Shown here one piece after another: positions 25,350 to 32,199 of a stretch of DNA of 32,199 nucleotides. The stretch is from contig JAJYRG010000027.1 of assembly GCA_021794195.1 (NCBI GenBank), positions 1 through 32,199 of the forward strand, written 5' to 3'. This DNA is from Bacteroidota bacterium (lineage in GTDB: Bacteria; Bacteroidota; Bacteroidia; Sphingobacteriales; Sphingobacteriaceae). Both the position numbers and the translations under genes were made by a program. The first letter of the stretch is position 1; each line of letters starts with the position of its first letter. Under the pieces are notes generated by a model, which was given only the letters and a program-made list of their open reading frames with translations, did no database searches and was not told where the DNA came from.

Positions 25350-26417
25350 TCAATCTCTTTTTAAAGAAAACTTATAAATGGTTTTTGAATGAAACTCCTC
25401 ATCTTTTTTTAAAATGGTACTTGGAAAATTGACTTGGTTGGGCGAATCTGGGTAATGCTGCGTTTCAAGGCAAAATCCCGAATATTGGTCATAGGGAGTT
25501 CCTGATTTCCCATTTTCTTTACTTTCTAAAAAGTTGCCTGTATATAATTGTACTCCCGGTTCGGAGGTGAACACCTCCATCAGGATACCACTTTTGGAAG
25601 AAAAGACTTCCGCAATAGCAGAGGAAATATTTAATGTATTAATATAAGTATGATCGTATCCGTTTGCAATTTTTAACTGTTCATCCGAAGAACCGATATC
25701 TTTGCCTATTGCTTTGTATTTTCGAAAATCGAATGCAGTATTGTGTACAAATTCTTTTGCGCCCAAAGGGATCATATTATTGTTAATAGGAAGATAGGAA
25801 GGGCTGTTTATTTTTAATTTATGATTCAGAATACTTTCTTTTCCCTCTCCATTCAGATTGAAATAAGTATGATTGGTCAAGTTTAAAATAGTGTCTTTAT
25901 TAGCCTGGGCTCTGTAGGTAATGATAATTTCATTGTCATCTGTCAATGTATAGTTGACGTGGACTCTAAGGTCCCCCGGAAATCCTTCTTCGCCATCTGG
26001 TGAAAACAGGTAAAAATCTATTGTGTTTCGTTGAAAAGAGAGTCTTCTGTCCCAGACTTTATGATGAAACCCTTCAGGGCCGCCATGTAAACTATTACTA
26101 TTATTATTTTTTGTTAAGATATATTTCTTTCCATTCAGTTCGAATTGCCCATTTGCAATACGGTTTGCATAGCGTCCGATTGTAGCTCCAAAATAAGGTT
26201 CTGCAGAATTTAAATAACTATCTATATTATTGTAACCAAGGGCTACATCAGTCAGGTTACCATATTTGTCAGGAATCAAAATACTGACTGCACGGGCACC
26301 ATAATCTGTTAATGCGAGATAAGCTCCATTCGTATTCCGTAAAACAAAAAGATGAGTGTTTTTCTGGAATATTGTTTTTTCAAAAGATTGTTTTTGTGGC
26401 AGATTAATATTTTTCAT
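25350..26417 (-). CDS. galM: Aldose 1-epimerase
   Basis: Mutarotase (355 residues) interconverts alpha and beta anomers of glucose and galactose. The catalytic acid/base pair is present: H183 in LTNHTYFNL and E318 in CLETQHYPDSPNQ. Substrate-binding positions are also visible (GRYANRIANG at 81-90, SLHGG at 109-113, GYDHTYI near 253-259). No signal peptide is seen; the N-terminus (MKNINLPQKQSF) is polar, so it should be cytoplasmic. It is divergent from dgt, with a 128-nt gap, and no galactose operon partner is adjacent. Confidence 0.95.
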   Translation of the reverse strand: MKNINLPQKQSFEKTIFQKNTHLFVLRNTNGAYLALTDYGARAVSILIPDKYGNLTDVALGYNNIDSYLNSAEPYFGATIGRYANRIANGQFELNGKKYILTKNNNSNSLHGGPEGFHHKVWDRRLSFQRNTIDFYLFSPDGEEGFPGDLRVHVNYTLTDDNEIIITYRAQANKDTILNLTNHTYFNLNGEGKESILNHKLKINSPSYLPINNNMIPLGAKEFVHNTAFDFRKYKAIGKDIGSSDEQLKIANGYDHTYINTLNISSAIAEVFSSKSGILMEVFTSEPGVQLYTGNFLESKENGKSGTPYDQYSGFCLETQHYPDSPNQVNFPSTILKKDEEFHSKTIYKFSLKRD

Positions 26418-26532
26418 CGAATAATGCTATGCTTATAATTTATACTTTATTAAATATAAGCAAATATTTATAAAAAGAGGCTTTACTATAGCTACTCTGA
26501 TTTTTTAATTGATTTTACTTAAATAGAAATAG

Positions 26533-26540
26533 TAACTTTG
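26533..26540 (+). promoter_or_regulatory. -7 promoter box for dgt
   Basis: TAACTTTG matches TAnnTTTG exactly and a TTG lies 21 nt upstream (26509-26511). The box ends 5 nt before the ATG at 26546, so the mRNA would start at or beside that ATG. Confidence 0.55.
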
Positions 26541-26545
26541 TATCT

Positions 26546-27904
26546 ATGGTAGAGTTTATGAAGTGGAATCGATTATTATCATCTAAGCGTTGGGGATATG
26601 AACGGAAAGTGCGTAACAACCGTATGGATGATCGTTCTGAATTCCAAAGAGATTATGACCGTTTAATATTCTCTTCTCCATTTCGGAGATTACAAAATAA
26701 GACACAAGTTTTTCCATTGCCAGGTTCAGTTTTTGTGCACAATAGGTTGACTCATAGCTTGGAAGTAGCAAGTGTAGGCAGATCAATAGGTAGACTTTTT
26801 TATAATTTATATAAAGAAGATCATCCTGATGTGGATGAACAGCTCCCTAATTTACAGGATATTGGGGATATAGTGTCTGCTGCATGTTTATCTCATGATT
26901 TAGGAAACCCTGCTTTCGGACATTCAGGAGAAGCAGCAATAGCGAGTTATTTTATTGATGGTGAAGGAAAGAAATTACAAAATGACGTTTCAGAAAAACA
27001 ATGGGAGGATTTGATTGCGTTTGAAGGAAATGCAAATGCTTTACGAATTTTGACCCACCCTTTTCGAGGTAAAAACGAAAAAGGTTTTGCTTTAACTTAT
27101 GCAACTCTGGCGTCTATTGTTAAATACCCCTGCCGAGCCATAGATGGACATATAAAAAACAAACATCATCGAAAGAAGTATGGTTTTTTTGATTCTGAAG
27201 AAAAAACATATCAGGTTATTGCTGATGAATTAGGGATTTTGCGGGACGTGGATAATCCAAATGGTTTTGTCCGTCATCCTCTTGTTTATATGGTAGAAGC
27301 TGCTGATGATATTTGCTATAATATAATTGATCTGGAAGATGCACATCATCTCAAAATTTTGTCTTATGATGAAGTAGAAAGGCTTCTCTTACCTTTATGT
27401 GGTGAGGCCACACTCCGGGATCGCTTAAATAGCTTGGAAGATAACGGAAGCAAAGTCGAACTCCTCAGGGCGAAAGCAATCAACACTTTAATAAAAGCAT
27501 GTGCGGAAAGCTTTTATCGTTATCATGACGAAATATTAAGAGGTACTTTCAATACTTCACTCATTGATAGTCTGGATGCAGAATTAGTTGATATTCTTCA
27601 AGAGATTTCTAAGATTTCAATTAAACGCATTTATAATGCACCGACTGTGGTGCAAATTGAAGTTGCCGGATACAAAGTGATGAATGCATTATTAGAAGAG
27701 TTTATCCCCTCTTTTTTAAATGTAAATAAAACCCCTTATGATAAAAAGTTATTGGCTATGATGCCTGTACAATTTCAAATAGAATCTAATCATACTTATG
27801 AAAAGATAAGATCTGTATTGGATTTTGTCTCTGGGATGACGGATGTATATGCCGTAGACCTTTATCGAACTATCAAAGGAATTACCATTCCTACGCTGAA
27901 TTAG
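26546..27904 (+). CDS. dgt: dNTP triphosphohydrolase (dGTPase family)
   Basis: A 452-residue HD-domain enzyme that removes triphosphate from dGTP or other dNTPs, helping control nucleotide pools. Metal-binding HD residues are visible in NRLTHSLEVASVGR, LSHDLGNPAFGHSGE and VEAADDICYNIID, preceded by the family's RSEFQRDYDRLIFSSPFRRLQ segment. Two starts are close together: ATG 26546 (MVEF) and ATG 26558 (MKWNRLL). Homologues that I know begin near MKWN/MNWN, while the promoter spacing allows either. Substrate preference within the family is variable, so dGTP specificity is not certain. It is followed after 46 nt by an uncharacterised gene that is probably co-transcribed. Confidence 0.93.
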   Translation: MVEFMKWNRLLSSKRWGYERKVRNNRMDDRSEFQRDYDRLIFSSPFRRLQNKTQVFPLPGSVFVHNRLTHSLEVASVGRSIGRLFYNLYKEDHPDVDEQLPNLQDIGDIVSAACLSHDLGNPAFGHSGEAAIASYFIDGEGKKLQNDVSEKQWEDLIAFEGNANALRILTHPFRGKNEKGFALTYATLASIVKYPCRAIDGHIKNKHHRKKYGFFDSEEKTYQVIADELGILRDVDNPNGFVRHPLVYMVEAADDICYNIIDLEDAHHLKILSYDEVERLLLPLCGEATLRDRLNSLEDNGSKVELLRAKAINTLIKACAESFYRYHDEILRGTFNTSLIDSLDAELVDILQEISKISIKRIYNAPTVVQIEVAGYKVMNALLEEFIPSFLNVNKTPYDKKLLAMMPVQFQIESNHTYEKIRSVLDFVSGMTDVYAVDLYRTIKGITIPTLN

Positions 27905-27950
27905 TAAGTATTTCAACTGTAACATTTACTTTTACAACAAACACAATAAT

Positions 27951-28943
27951 ATGTCTTATACCCTATATGATCCTTTTGAATCATTTACTTTTGATACCAA
28001 ACATTGCTTTTTGACAGGTGAGCCTTTAAAGGAAGATGATGGTATGTGGCCGGTATTCCCGGAATGGATTATGGAGCGCTATGGACTTTATGACCAACAG
28101 TTGAAAATGTTTGATGATGTTATCAAAAATTATGGTGCAATACGTGTACCTGTTTCAGCTGCAGCCATGGAGAAATTGAAGGATGTAGACGAAAAAGTTA
28201 GAGAATCTTTTTCAAAAGGTTTTGAGGCATTCGGAAAGTTAGATCAATTAACACTTTTTCAATGGATAGGAGCTTGGTTTTATGGAGTTATTTTTAATGA
28301 AATACAAACTGCTGTCAGACAAGCGACCCTTACCGGGGAACCGATGAACTTCTCTCAATCTCTTATCCATAAATTTCGCAACCTGAACTATATGTTGCAA
28401 TCCTTAGTAAAACCCATGGAGTTTGAACATTATAATCCTTTTCGGATTATAGTGAGGGAATTGGATGTGGAGAAAGATGATTTTATGTACAGAGATGAAG
28501 TGAGTACACTTGTTTTTTCTTTGAAAATGAATAATATAGGTTTGATCGCCTGCCTTCAAGATAACGGTACAAATGCAAAATATCACTCTGAAATACTTGA
28601 AAAAACCGAGAATAAAAAATTACATCCTATTCAGTTTGAAGAGTTAACTGCCCGTTTTTATTATTCGGCTTATTTGTTTAGCCGCTTACCGGATTATACC
28701 TATCTTGAAACTCCAAAAGGAATTTTTGTGGAAGCGATGCCCTTGGATGATTTTTCCGGAAAACCGATGTTTGACAAATGGACAGCGAAAACTTATTCAC
28801 AAGTGTTAGAGAACTTTTGGAAACCGTGGGCCATCAATATGTTTGAAATACGCAAAAATCCAGAAAAGCCGATTAGCTTTTTGCTAAATGAAAGCGGGGA
28901 TTTAGTAGAGTCAAATAAAGTGGTTTGCCCTGATGAGGAATAG
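27951..28943 (+). CDS. Conserved hypothetical protein, 330 residues
   Basis: I do not recognise this protein. It is soluble, slightly acidic and has no signal peptide or membrane helix. The N-terminus is distinctive (DTKHCFLTGEPLKEDDG, then WPVFPEWIMERYGL); CFLTG followed by PEW resembles the opening of some HNH or zinc-binding domains, but no second CxxC pair exists, so that idea is not supported. The middle is predicted helical, and the C-terminal third contains aromatic-rich segments (FWKPWAINMFEIRKNP). It lies 46 nt after dgt on the same strand and ends 24 nt before the convergent lysine gene, so a shared transcript with dgt is likely. A 7-bp repeat (28923-28929 with 28953-28959) at its 3' end might be a weak terminator. 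Confidence 0.8.
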   Translation: MSYTLYDPFESFTFDTKHCFLTGEPLKEDDGMWPVFPEWIMERYGLYDQQLKMFDDVIKNYGAIRVPVSAAAMEKLKDVDEKVRESFSKGFEAFGKLDQLTLFQWIGAWFYGVIFNEIQTAVRQATLTGEPMNFSQSLIHKFRNLNYMLQSLVKPMEFEHYNPFRIIVRELDVEKDDFMYRDEVSTLVFSLKMNNIGLIACLQDNGTNAKYHSEILEKTENKKLHPIQFEELTARFYYSAYLFSRLPDYTYLETPKGIFVEAMPLDDFSGKPMFDKWTAKTYSQVLENFWKPWAINMFEIRKNPEKPISFLLNESGDLVESNKVVCPDEE

Positions 28944-28967
28944 CAATCAAGAGGCAAACTAGAAGTT

Positions 28968-30272
28968 TTATTTTTGAAAGATATACTGTAAACTAATAGC
29001 CGTGATCTTCATGGCTTCTTCAATTTCTGCACGCGAGACTGTGAGATGTGGCCTGAATCGTATGCTTCGGTTTCCACAACCCAAAATTAAAAGTTTATTT
29101 TTAAATGTCTCTTTAAGAAAAAGATTTCTTTGTTCCTCCGTTTCAAAATCAAAAGCAACCATAAGCCCTCTTCCTCTTATGTTCGATATAGAAGAGTAAG
29201 GATTGACCGTTGTCTTTAATTTATGGATCAGGTAGGTACCCATTTTTTCTGCATTCTCAAAGAGTTTATCCCGTTCCATTATTTCAAGAGTAAGTTTAAA
29301 TCGAATCATATCTACCAAGTTACCACCAAAAGTAGAATTAATCCGGCTTGATTCTTTAAATACATTGTTTTCAACTTGATCAAGCTTTTCTTTATTGGCA
29401 AGGATCCCACATACTTGTGCTTTTTTGCCAAAAGCAATAATATCGGGAAGAAAATTGTAATGTTGATATGCCCAGACTTTACCGGTAAGGCCTAAACCAG
29501 TTTGCACTTCGTCTAATATTAAAAGAATATCATGTTTATTGCATATTTTCCTGATTTCTTTAAAAAATTCTTCTCGAAAATGATTGTCCCCTCCTTCAGC
29601 TTGTATCGTTTCAATGATAATGCAGGCTATTTCGTTAGGGGTGTTTTTGAGAGCTTCATTGATTTTTTTAAGAGCCTCTTTTTCTCTGTTTAAGGTAGAA
29701 GATAAGTTTTCCCCTTCTAAAGGAAACTTTATTTTTGGAGTTGGAATTCTGGGCCAATTAAACTTGGGGAAATACGCATATTTTCTCGGATCGGCGGTAT
29801 TGGTAAGCGATAATGTGTAACCGCTTCTTCCATGAAAGGCTTCTTCGAAATGTATTACTTGGGAAGCTTTTTTATGTATGCCTTTAGCAAAGTTTAGCTT
29901 TGTCTTCCAGTCGAATGCTGCTTTCAATGCATTCTCTACAGCTAAAGCGCCACCTTCTATAAAAAAACAATAGTTCAATTTATCCGGAATTGCTATTTTT
30001 TGAAAAACCTTCATAAATTCTGCGAACTCTTCTGGATAAATATCAGATAAAGCCAGCTTATTAAGAGCAACCTGAGTTATTTGCGCTTTGTTTTTAACTA
30101 TGTAGGGATGGTTATAACCCACAGCCGAAGAAGCATACATACTAAACATATCTAAGTATTTTTCTCCGTTTGTATCTACGAGGTAGGAGCCATGCGATTT
30201 TTGTAGATCCATGACCAAAGGATAACCATCTGTTATCATGTGTTCAGATAAAATTTTATGTACATTTCTCAT
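28968..30272 (-). CDS. lat: L-lysine 6-transaminase
   Basis: Lysine epsilon-aminotransferase (434 residues), a class III PLP aminotransferase that moves the epsilon-amino group of lysine to 2-oxoglutarate, giving 2-aminoadipate 6-semialdehyde. The pyridoxal site contains D254 in LILDEVQTG and the Schiff-base lysine K283 in AFGKKAQVCG. The exact FGKK-QVCG context matches the mycobacterial LAT enzyme and separates it from ornithine transaminases. HGRSGYTLSLTNT and the IRGRGLMVAFDFE segment also fit. It starts 14 nt after the aldehyde dehydrogenase stop, so the two genes form an operon of consecutive pathway steps. The symbol is assigned by similarity to LAT. Confidence 0.9.
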   Translation of the reverse strand: MRNVHKILSEHMITDGYPLVMDLQKSHGSYLVDTNGEKYLDMFSMYASSAVGYNHPYIVKNKAQITQVALNKLALSDIYPEEFAEFMKVFQKIAIPDKLNYCFFIEGGALAVENALKAAFDWKTKLNFAKGIHKKASQVIHFEEAFHGRSGYTLSLTNTADPRKYAYFPKFNWPRIPTPKIKFPLEGENLSSTLNREKEALKKINEALKNTPNEIACIIIETIQAEGGDNHFREEFFKEIRKICNKHDILLILDEVQTGLGLTGKVWAYQHYNFLPDIIAFGKKAQVCGILANKEKLDQVENNVFKESSRINSTFGGNLVDMIRFKLTLEIMERDKLFENAEKMGTYLIHKLKTTVNPYSSISNIRGRGLMVAFDFETEEQRNLFLKETFKNKLLILGCGNRSIRFRPHLTVSRAEIEEAMKITAISLQYIFQK

Positions 30273-30286
30273 AATTCAATTCTTTA

Positions 30287-31816
30287 TTATAAATCAAATT
30301 TAATCCCTTGTGCCAAAGGTAGATCATCAGAGTAATTAATAGTGTTGGTCTGTCTTCTCATATAAAACTTCCATGCATCTGAGCCAGACTCTCTTCCTCC
30401 ACCTGTATCTTTTTCGCCTCCAAAAGCTCCTCCGATTTCTGCTCCTGATGTTCCAATATTTACATTAGCTATTCCACAATCTGATCCATTGTGGCTTAAG
30501 AAAATTTCAGATTCGCGTAAATTATTTGTCATAATTGCCGAAGACAAGCCTTGTTGTACATTGTTTTGAATTTTAATGGCTTCAGAGACCTTCCCTTTGT
30601 ACTTTATTAAATATAATATAGGAGCAAAGGTTTCTGCTTGTACTATTGTATAATGATTTTCTACTTCTGCAATTACCGGTTTGACATAGCAACCGCTTTT
30701 ATACCGTTCTCCAGATAACATTCCTTCTTCTGTAATGATTTTCCCGCCTTCATTTCTGATTTTTTTGAGAGCATTCATATACATTTCTACAGCTTCTTTA
30801 TCTATGAGAGGTCCCATATGGTTATTAGGATCCAAAGGATCACCTATTTTGATTTGTTTATAGGCATTTATTAACGCGTTTTTCACCTTGTTATATATTT
30901 TTTCATGGACAATAAGTCTTCGTGTACTTGTGCAGCGCTGTCCGGCTGTTCCTACAGCGCCAAATACAGCGGCAGCAATCGTAATGTTCAAGTCTGCATT
31001 TGGAGTAATAATAATTGCATTATTCCCCCCTAATTCCAATAGTGTTTTACCTAATCTTCGTGCTACATTCACAGCTACTTCTCTTCCCATTTTTGTAGAG
31101 CCAGTGGCAGATACCAAATTTATTCTGGGATCTTCGCTGATCCATTTTCCAGCCTTTGCATCACTAAGCAATACGGAGGAAATACCTTCGGGAAGGTCAT
31201 TTTTTTTCAAAATATCGGCTAGTACTTTTTGGCATGCTACAGCGCATAAAGGAGTTTTTTCACTGGGCTTCCAGATAATTACGTTTCCGCACACTAAAGC
31301 TATGGCAGCATTCCATGACCACACCGCTACGGGAAAATTAAAAGCGGAAATAATTCCGACGATTCCGAGAGGATGGTATTGATCGTACATCCTATGCATG
31401 CAACGCTCTGAATGAATCGTGTTCCCATAAAGTTGACGGGAAAGACCTACAGCGAAATCACAAATGTCAATCATTTCTTGTACTTCACCTATCCCTTCTT
31501 GATAAGACTTTCCCATCTCGTAAGAAATTAATTTTCCTAAATAGGATTTCATTTCGCGCAGTTTTGTGCCTAATTGCCGGATAATCTCTCCGCGCTTGGG
31601 CGCAGGAATATCACGCCATATAATCTTTGCTTTCTCCGCTTCTTTTATAACTCTGTTGTAATCATCATGTGTGCATAATCGAATACGGGAAATTACTTTG
31701 CTGTCTACTGGTGAAACAGAGTTTATTTCTTTGTCTCCTCCGAACCACTTCTCACCAGTGGATGAACCCGCATTGAAAGCTTCTATGTTTAATGTGTTAA
31801 GTTCTTCTTTTGTCAT
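30287..31816 (-). CDS. amaB: ALDH7-type aminoadipate semialdehyde dehydrogenase
   Basis: A 509-residue NAD(P)-dependent aldehyde dehydrogenase of the ALDH7 (antiquitin-like) group, predicted to oxidise 2-aminoadipate 6-semialdehyde to L-2-aminoadipate. Catalytic residues are C295 in GQRCTSTRR, E261 in LLELGGNNAI and N160 in SAFNFPVAVWSWN. The ELGGNN motif and the GTAGQRCTSTRRL context are typical of ALDH7. It is the first gene of a two-gene operon with L-lysine 6-transaminase, whose product is its expected substrate; this supports the specific assignment. The symbol amaB is used by analogy with the pseudomonad enzyme. The upstream region has no consensus promoter that I could find. Confidence 0.9.
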   Translation of the reverse strand: MTKEELNTLNIEAFNAGSSTGEKWFGGDKEINSVSPVDSKVISRIRLCTHDDYNRVIKEAEKAKIIWRDIPAPKRGEIIRQLGTKLREMKSYLGKLISYEMGKSYQEGIGEVQEMIDICDFAVGLSRQLYGNTIHSERCMHRMYDQYHPLGIVGIISAFNFPVAVWSWNAAIALVCGNVIIWKPSEKTPLCAVACQKVLADILKKNDLPEGISSVLLSDAKAGKWISEDPRINLVSATGSTKMGREVAVNVARRLGKTLLELGGNNAIIITPNADLNITIAAAVFGAVGTAGQRCTSTRRLIVHEKIYNKVKNALINAYKQIKIGDPLDPNNHMGPLIDKEAVEMYMNALKKIRNEGGKIITEEGMLSGERYKSGCYVKPVIAEVENHYTIVQAETFAPILYLIKYKGKVSEAIKIQNNVQQGLSSAIMTNNLRESEIFLSHNGSDCGIANVNIGTSGAEIGGAFGGEKDTGGGRESGSDAWKFYMRRQTNTINYSDDLPLAQGIKFDL

Positions 31817-32044
31817 TATAAATGTTTTTTATTCTTTTTTTGTATAAAAATAATGAATTAAAATGTGTTAATAAAGTGTATTTGAGAATTTTCTATCATC
31901 CATTTCGATGAAGGTGGTGTTTAATTAGATGTTTTATCTGTTATAGATAAAGATAAGAGCTGGTAGGGGGCTTTATTATATAAAACTGATATTTAGTCCA
32001 TTATATGGAAGAGGTGTTTTATTTATTTTTTTTATGAAATAAAA

Positions 32045-32077
32045 TTTGGAAATGATGTTCGAATACATTTATCTTTG
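32045..32077 (+). promoter_or_regulatory. Outward promoter P1 at window end
   Basis: TTTG (32045-32048), a 21-nt spacer, then TATCTTTG (32070-32077), an exact -7 box. It is followed by CCTCTGCGAGG, a small hairpin near the expected transcription start. The rest of 31817-32044 holds no gene that I can support, only a short TTTATCT/AGATAAA hairpin at 31933-31951. Confidence 0.55.
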
Positions 32078-32147
32078 TCGTTCCTCTGCGAGGGAGGGTT
32101 TGAATTTTTGGGTTTGGGGGGTGTTTTCGGGATAAAAAATATTTTTA

Positions 32148-32180
32148 TTTTGTTTATTGCGGAAACTTTTGTTACCTTTG
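32148..32180 (+). promoter_or_regulatory. Outward promoter P2 at window end
   Basis: TTTTG (32148-32152), a 20-nt spacer, then TACCTTTG (32173-32180), followed by CAGTCCCCGC. Box, spacing and the GC-rich downstream sequence resemble promoters before rRNA, tRNA or ribosomal genes in this phylum. The gene driven lies beyond the window. Confidence 0.72.
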
Positions 32181-32199
32181 CAGTCCCCGCTTTTTGAGA

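Noticed and set aside
28923-28959. Terminator between the hypothetical gene and lat
   Set aside because: The arms are only 7 bp around a 23-nt loop, and half of it lies inside the coding region; not listed as a feature.
30888-31382. Open frame of 164 codons antisense to the aldehyde dehydrogenase gene
   Set aside because: It lies wholly inside a strongly conserved gene and has no family resemblance.
1-32199. Mobile elements, CRISPR arrays, toxin-antitoxin or defence islands
   Set aside because: No transposase, integrase, repeat-spacer pattern, Cas or restriction gene was seen; all recognisable genes are housekeeping or common metabolic types.

Overview
The window is chromosomal DNA from an AT-rich member of the Bacteroidota, most likely of the Sphingobacteriales type; the rank below phylum is an inference. 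The evidence is a set of Bacteroidota-specific genes (an IPExxxVDY-family protein, a DUF2027-type protein, an RprX/RprY-like two-component pair), the absence of obvious Shine-Dalgarno sequences, and repeated matches to the phylum's sigma promoter (TTTG or TTG, 19-21 nt, TAnnTTTG). No insertion sequence, prophage, CRISPR array, tRNA or rRNA gene is visible. The content is largely core metabolism and looks vertically inherited.

Layout, left to right. 1-4421: the 3' part of a sensor histidine kinase, a convergent outer-membrane barrel-like protein, then trmN6, a YfcE-like phosphodiesterase and a YggS-type PLP protein. 4484-8847 (minus): a lipoprotein gamma-glutamyltransferase and metE, the latter behind a SAM-I riboswitch whose P1 helix begins about where transcription should start. 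8971-11493 (minus): an RprX/RprY-like pair. 11683-13716 (minus): pyk and the IPExxxVDY protein. 13965-17747 (plus): acpP, fabF, rnc and hisS. 17904-20603: pdhA and pdhC (E1-alpha and E2 of pyruvate dehydrogenase, without E1-beta or E3). 20717-22799: an SDR oxidoreductase, then on the minus strand a DUF2027-type protein and rbfA. 22800-23254: an intergenic region with an apparent non-coding RNA gene of about 185 nt that has its own promoter and terminator. 23255-28943: argH, a YceI-like protein, galM (minus), dgt and an unrecognised 330-residue protein. 28968-31816 (minus): L-lysine 6-transaminase and an ALDH7-type aminoadipate semialdehyde dehydrogenase. 31817-32199: two tandem promoters pointing out of the window.

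Functional links. acpP, fabF and the pyruvate dehydrogenase genes connect acetyl-CoA supply with fatty acid elongation, and pyk supplies pyruvate. The lysine pair forms a two-step path from lysine to 2-aminoadipate. metE is predicted to be switched off by S-adenosylmethionine.

The points most worth following up are the 6S-like non-coding RNA candidate, a recurring arrangement in which the TAnnTTTG box lies 4-9 nt before a start codon (implying leaderless or nearly leaderless mRNAs), and a DUF2027 protein that appears to lack the expected C-terminal Smr domain. I did not find a convincing new multigene system.
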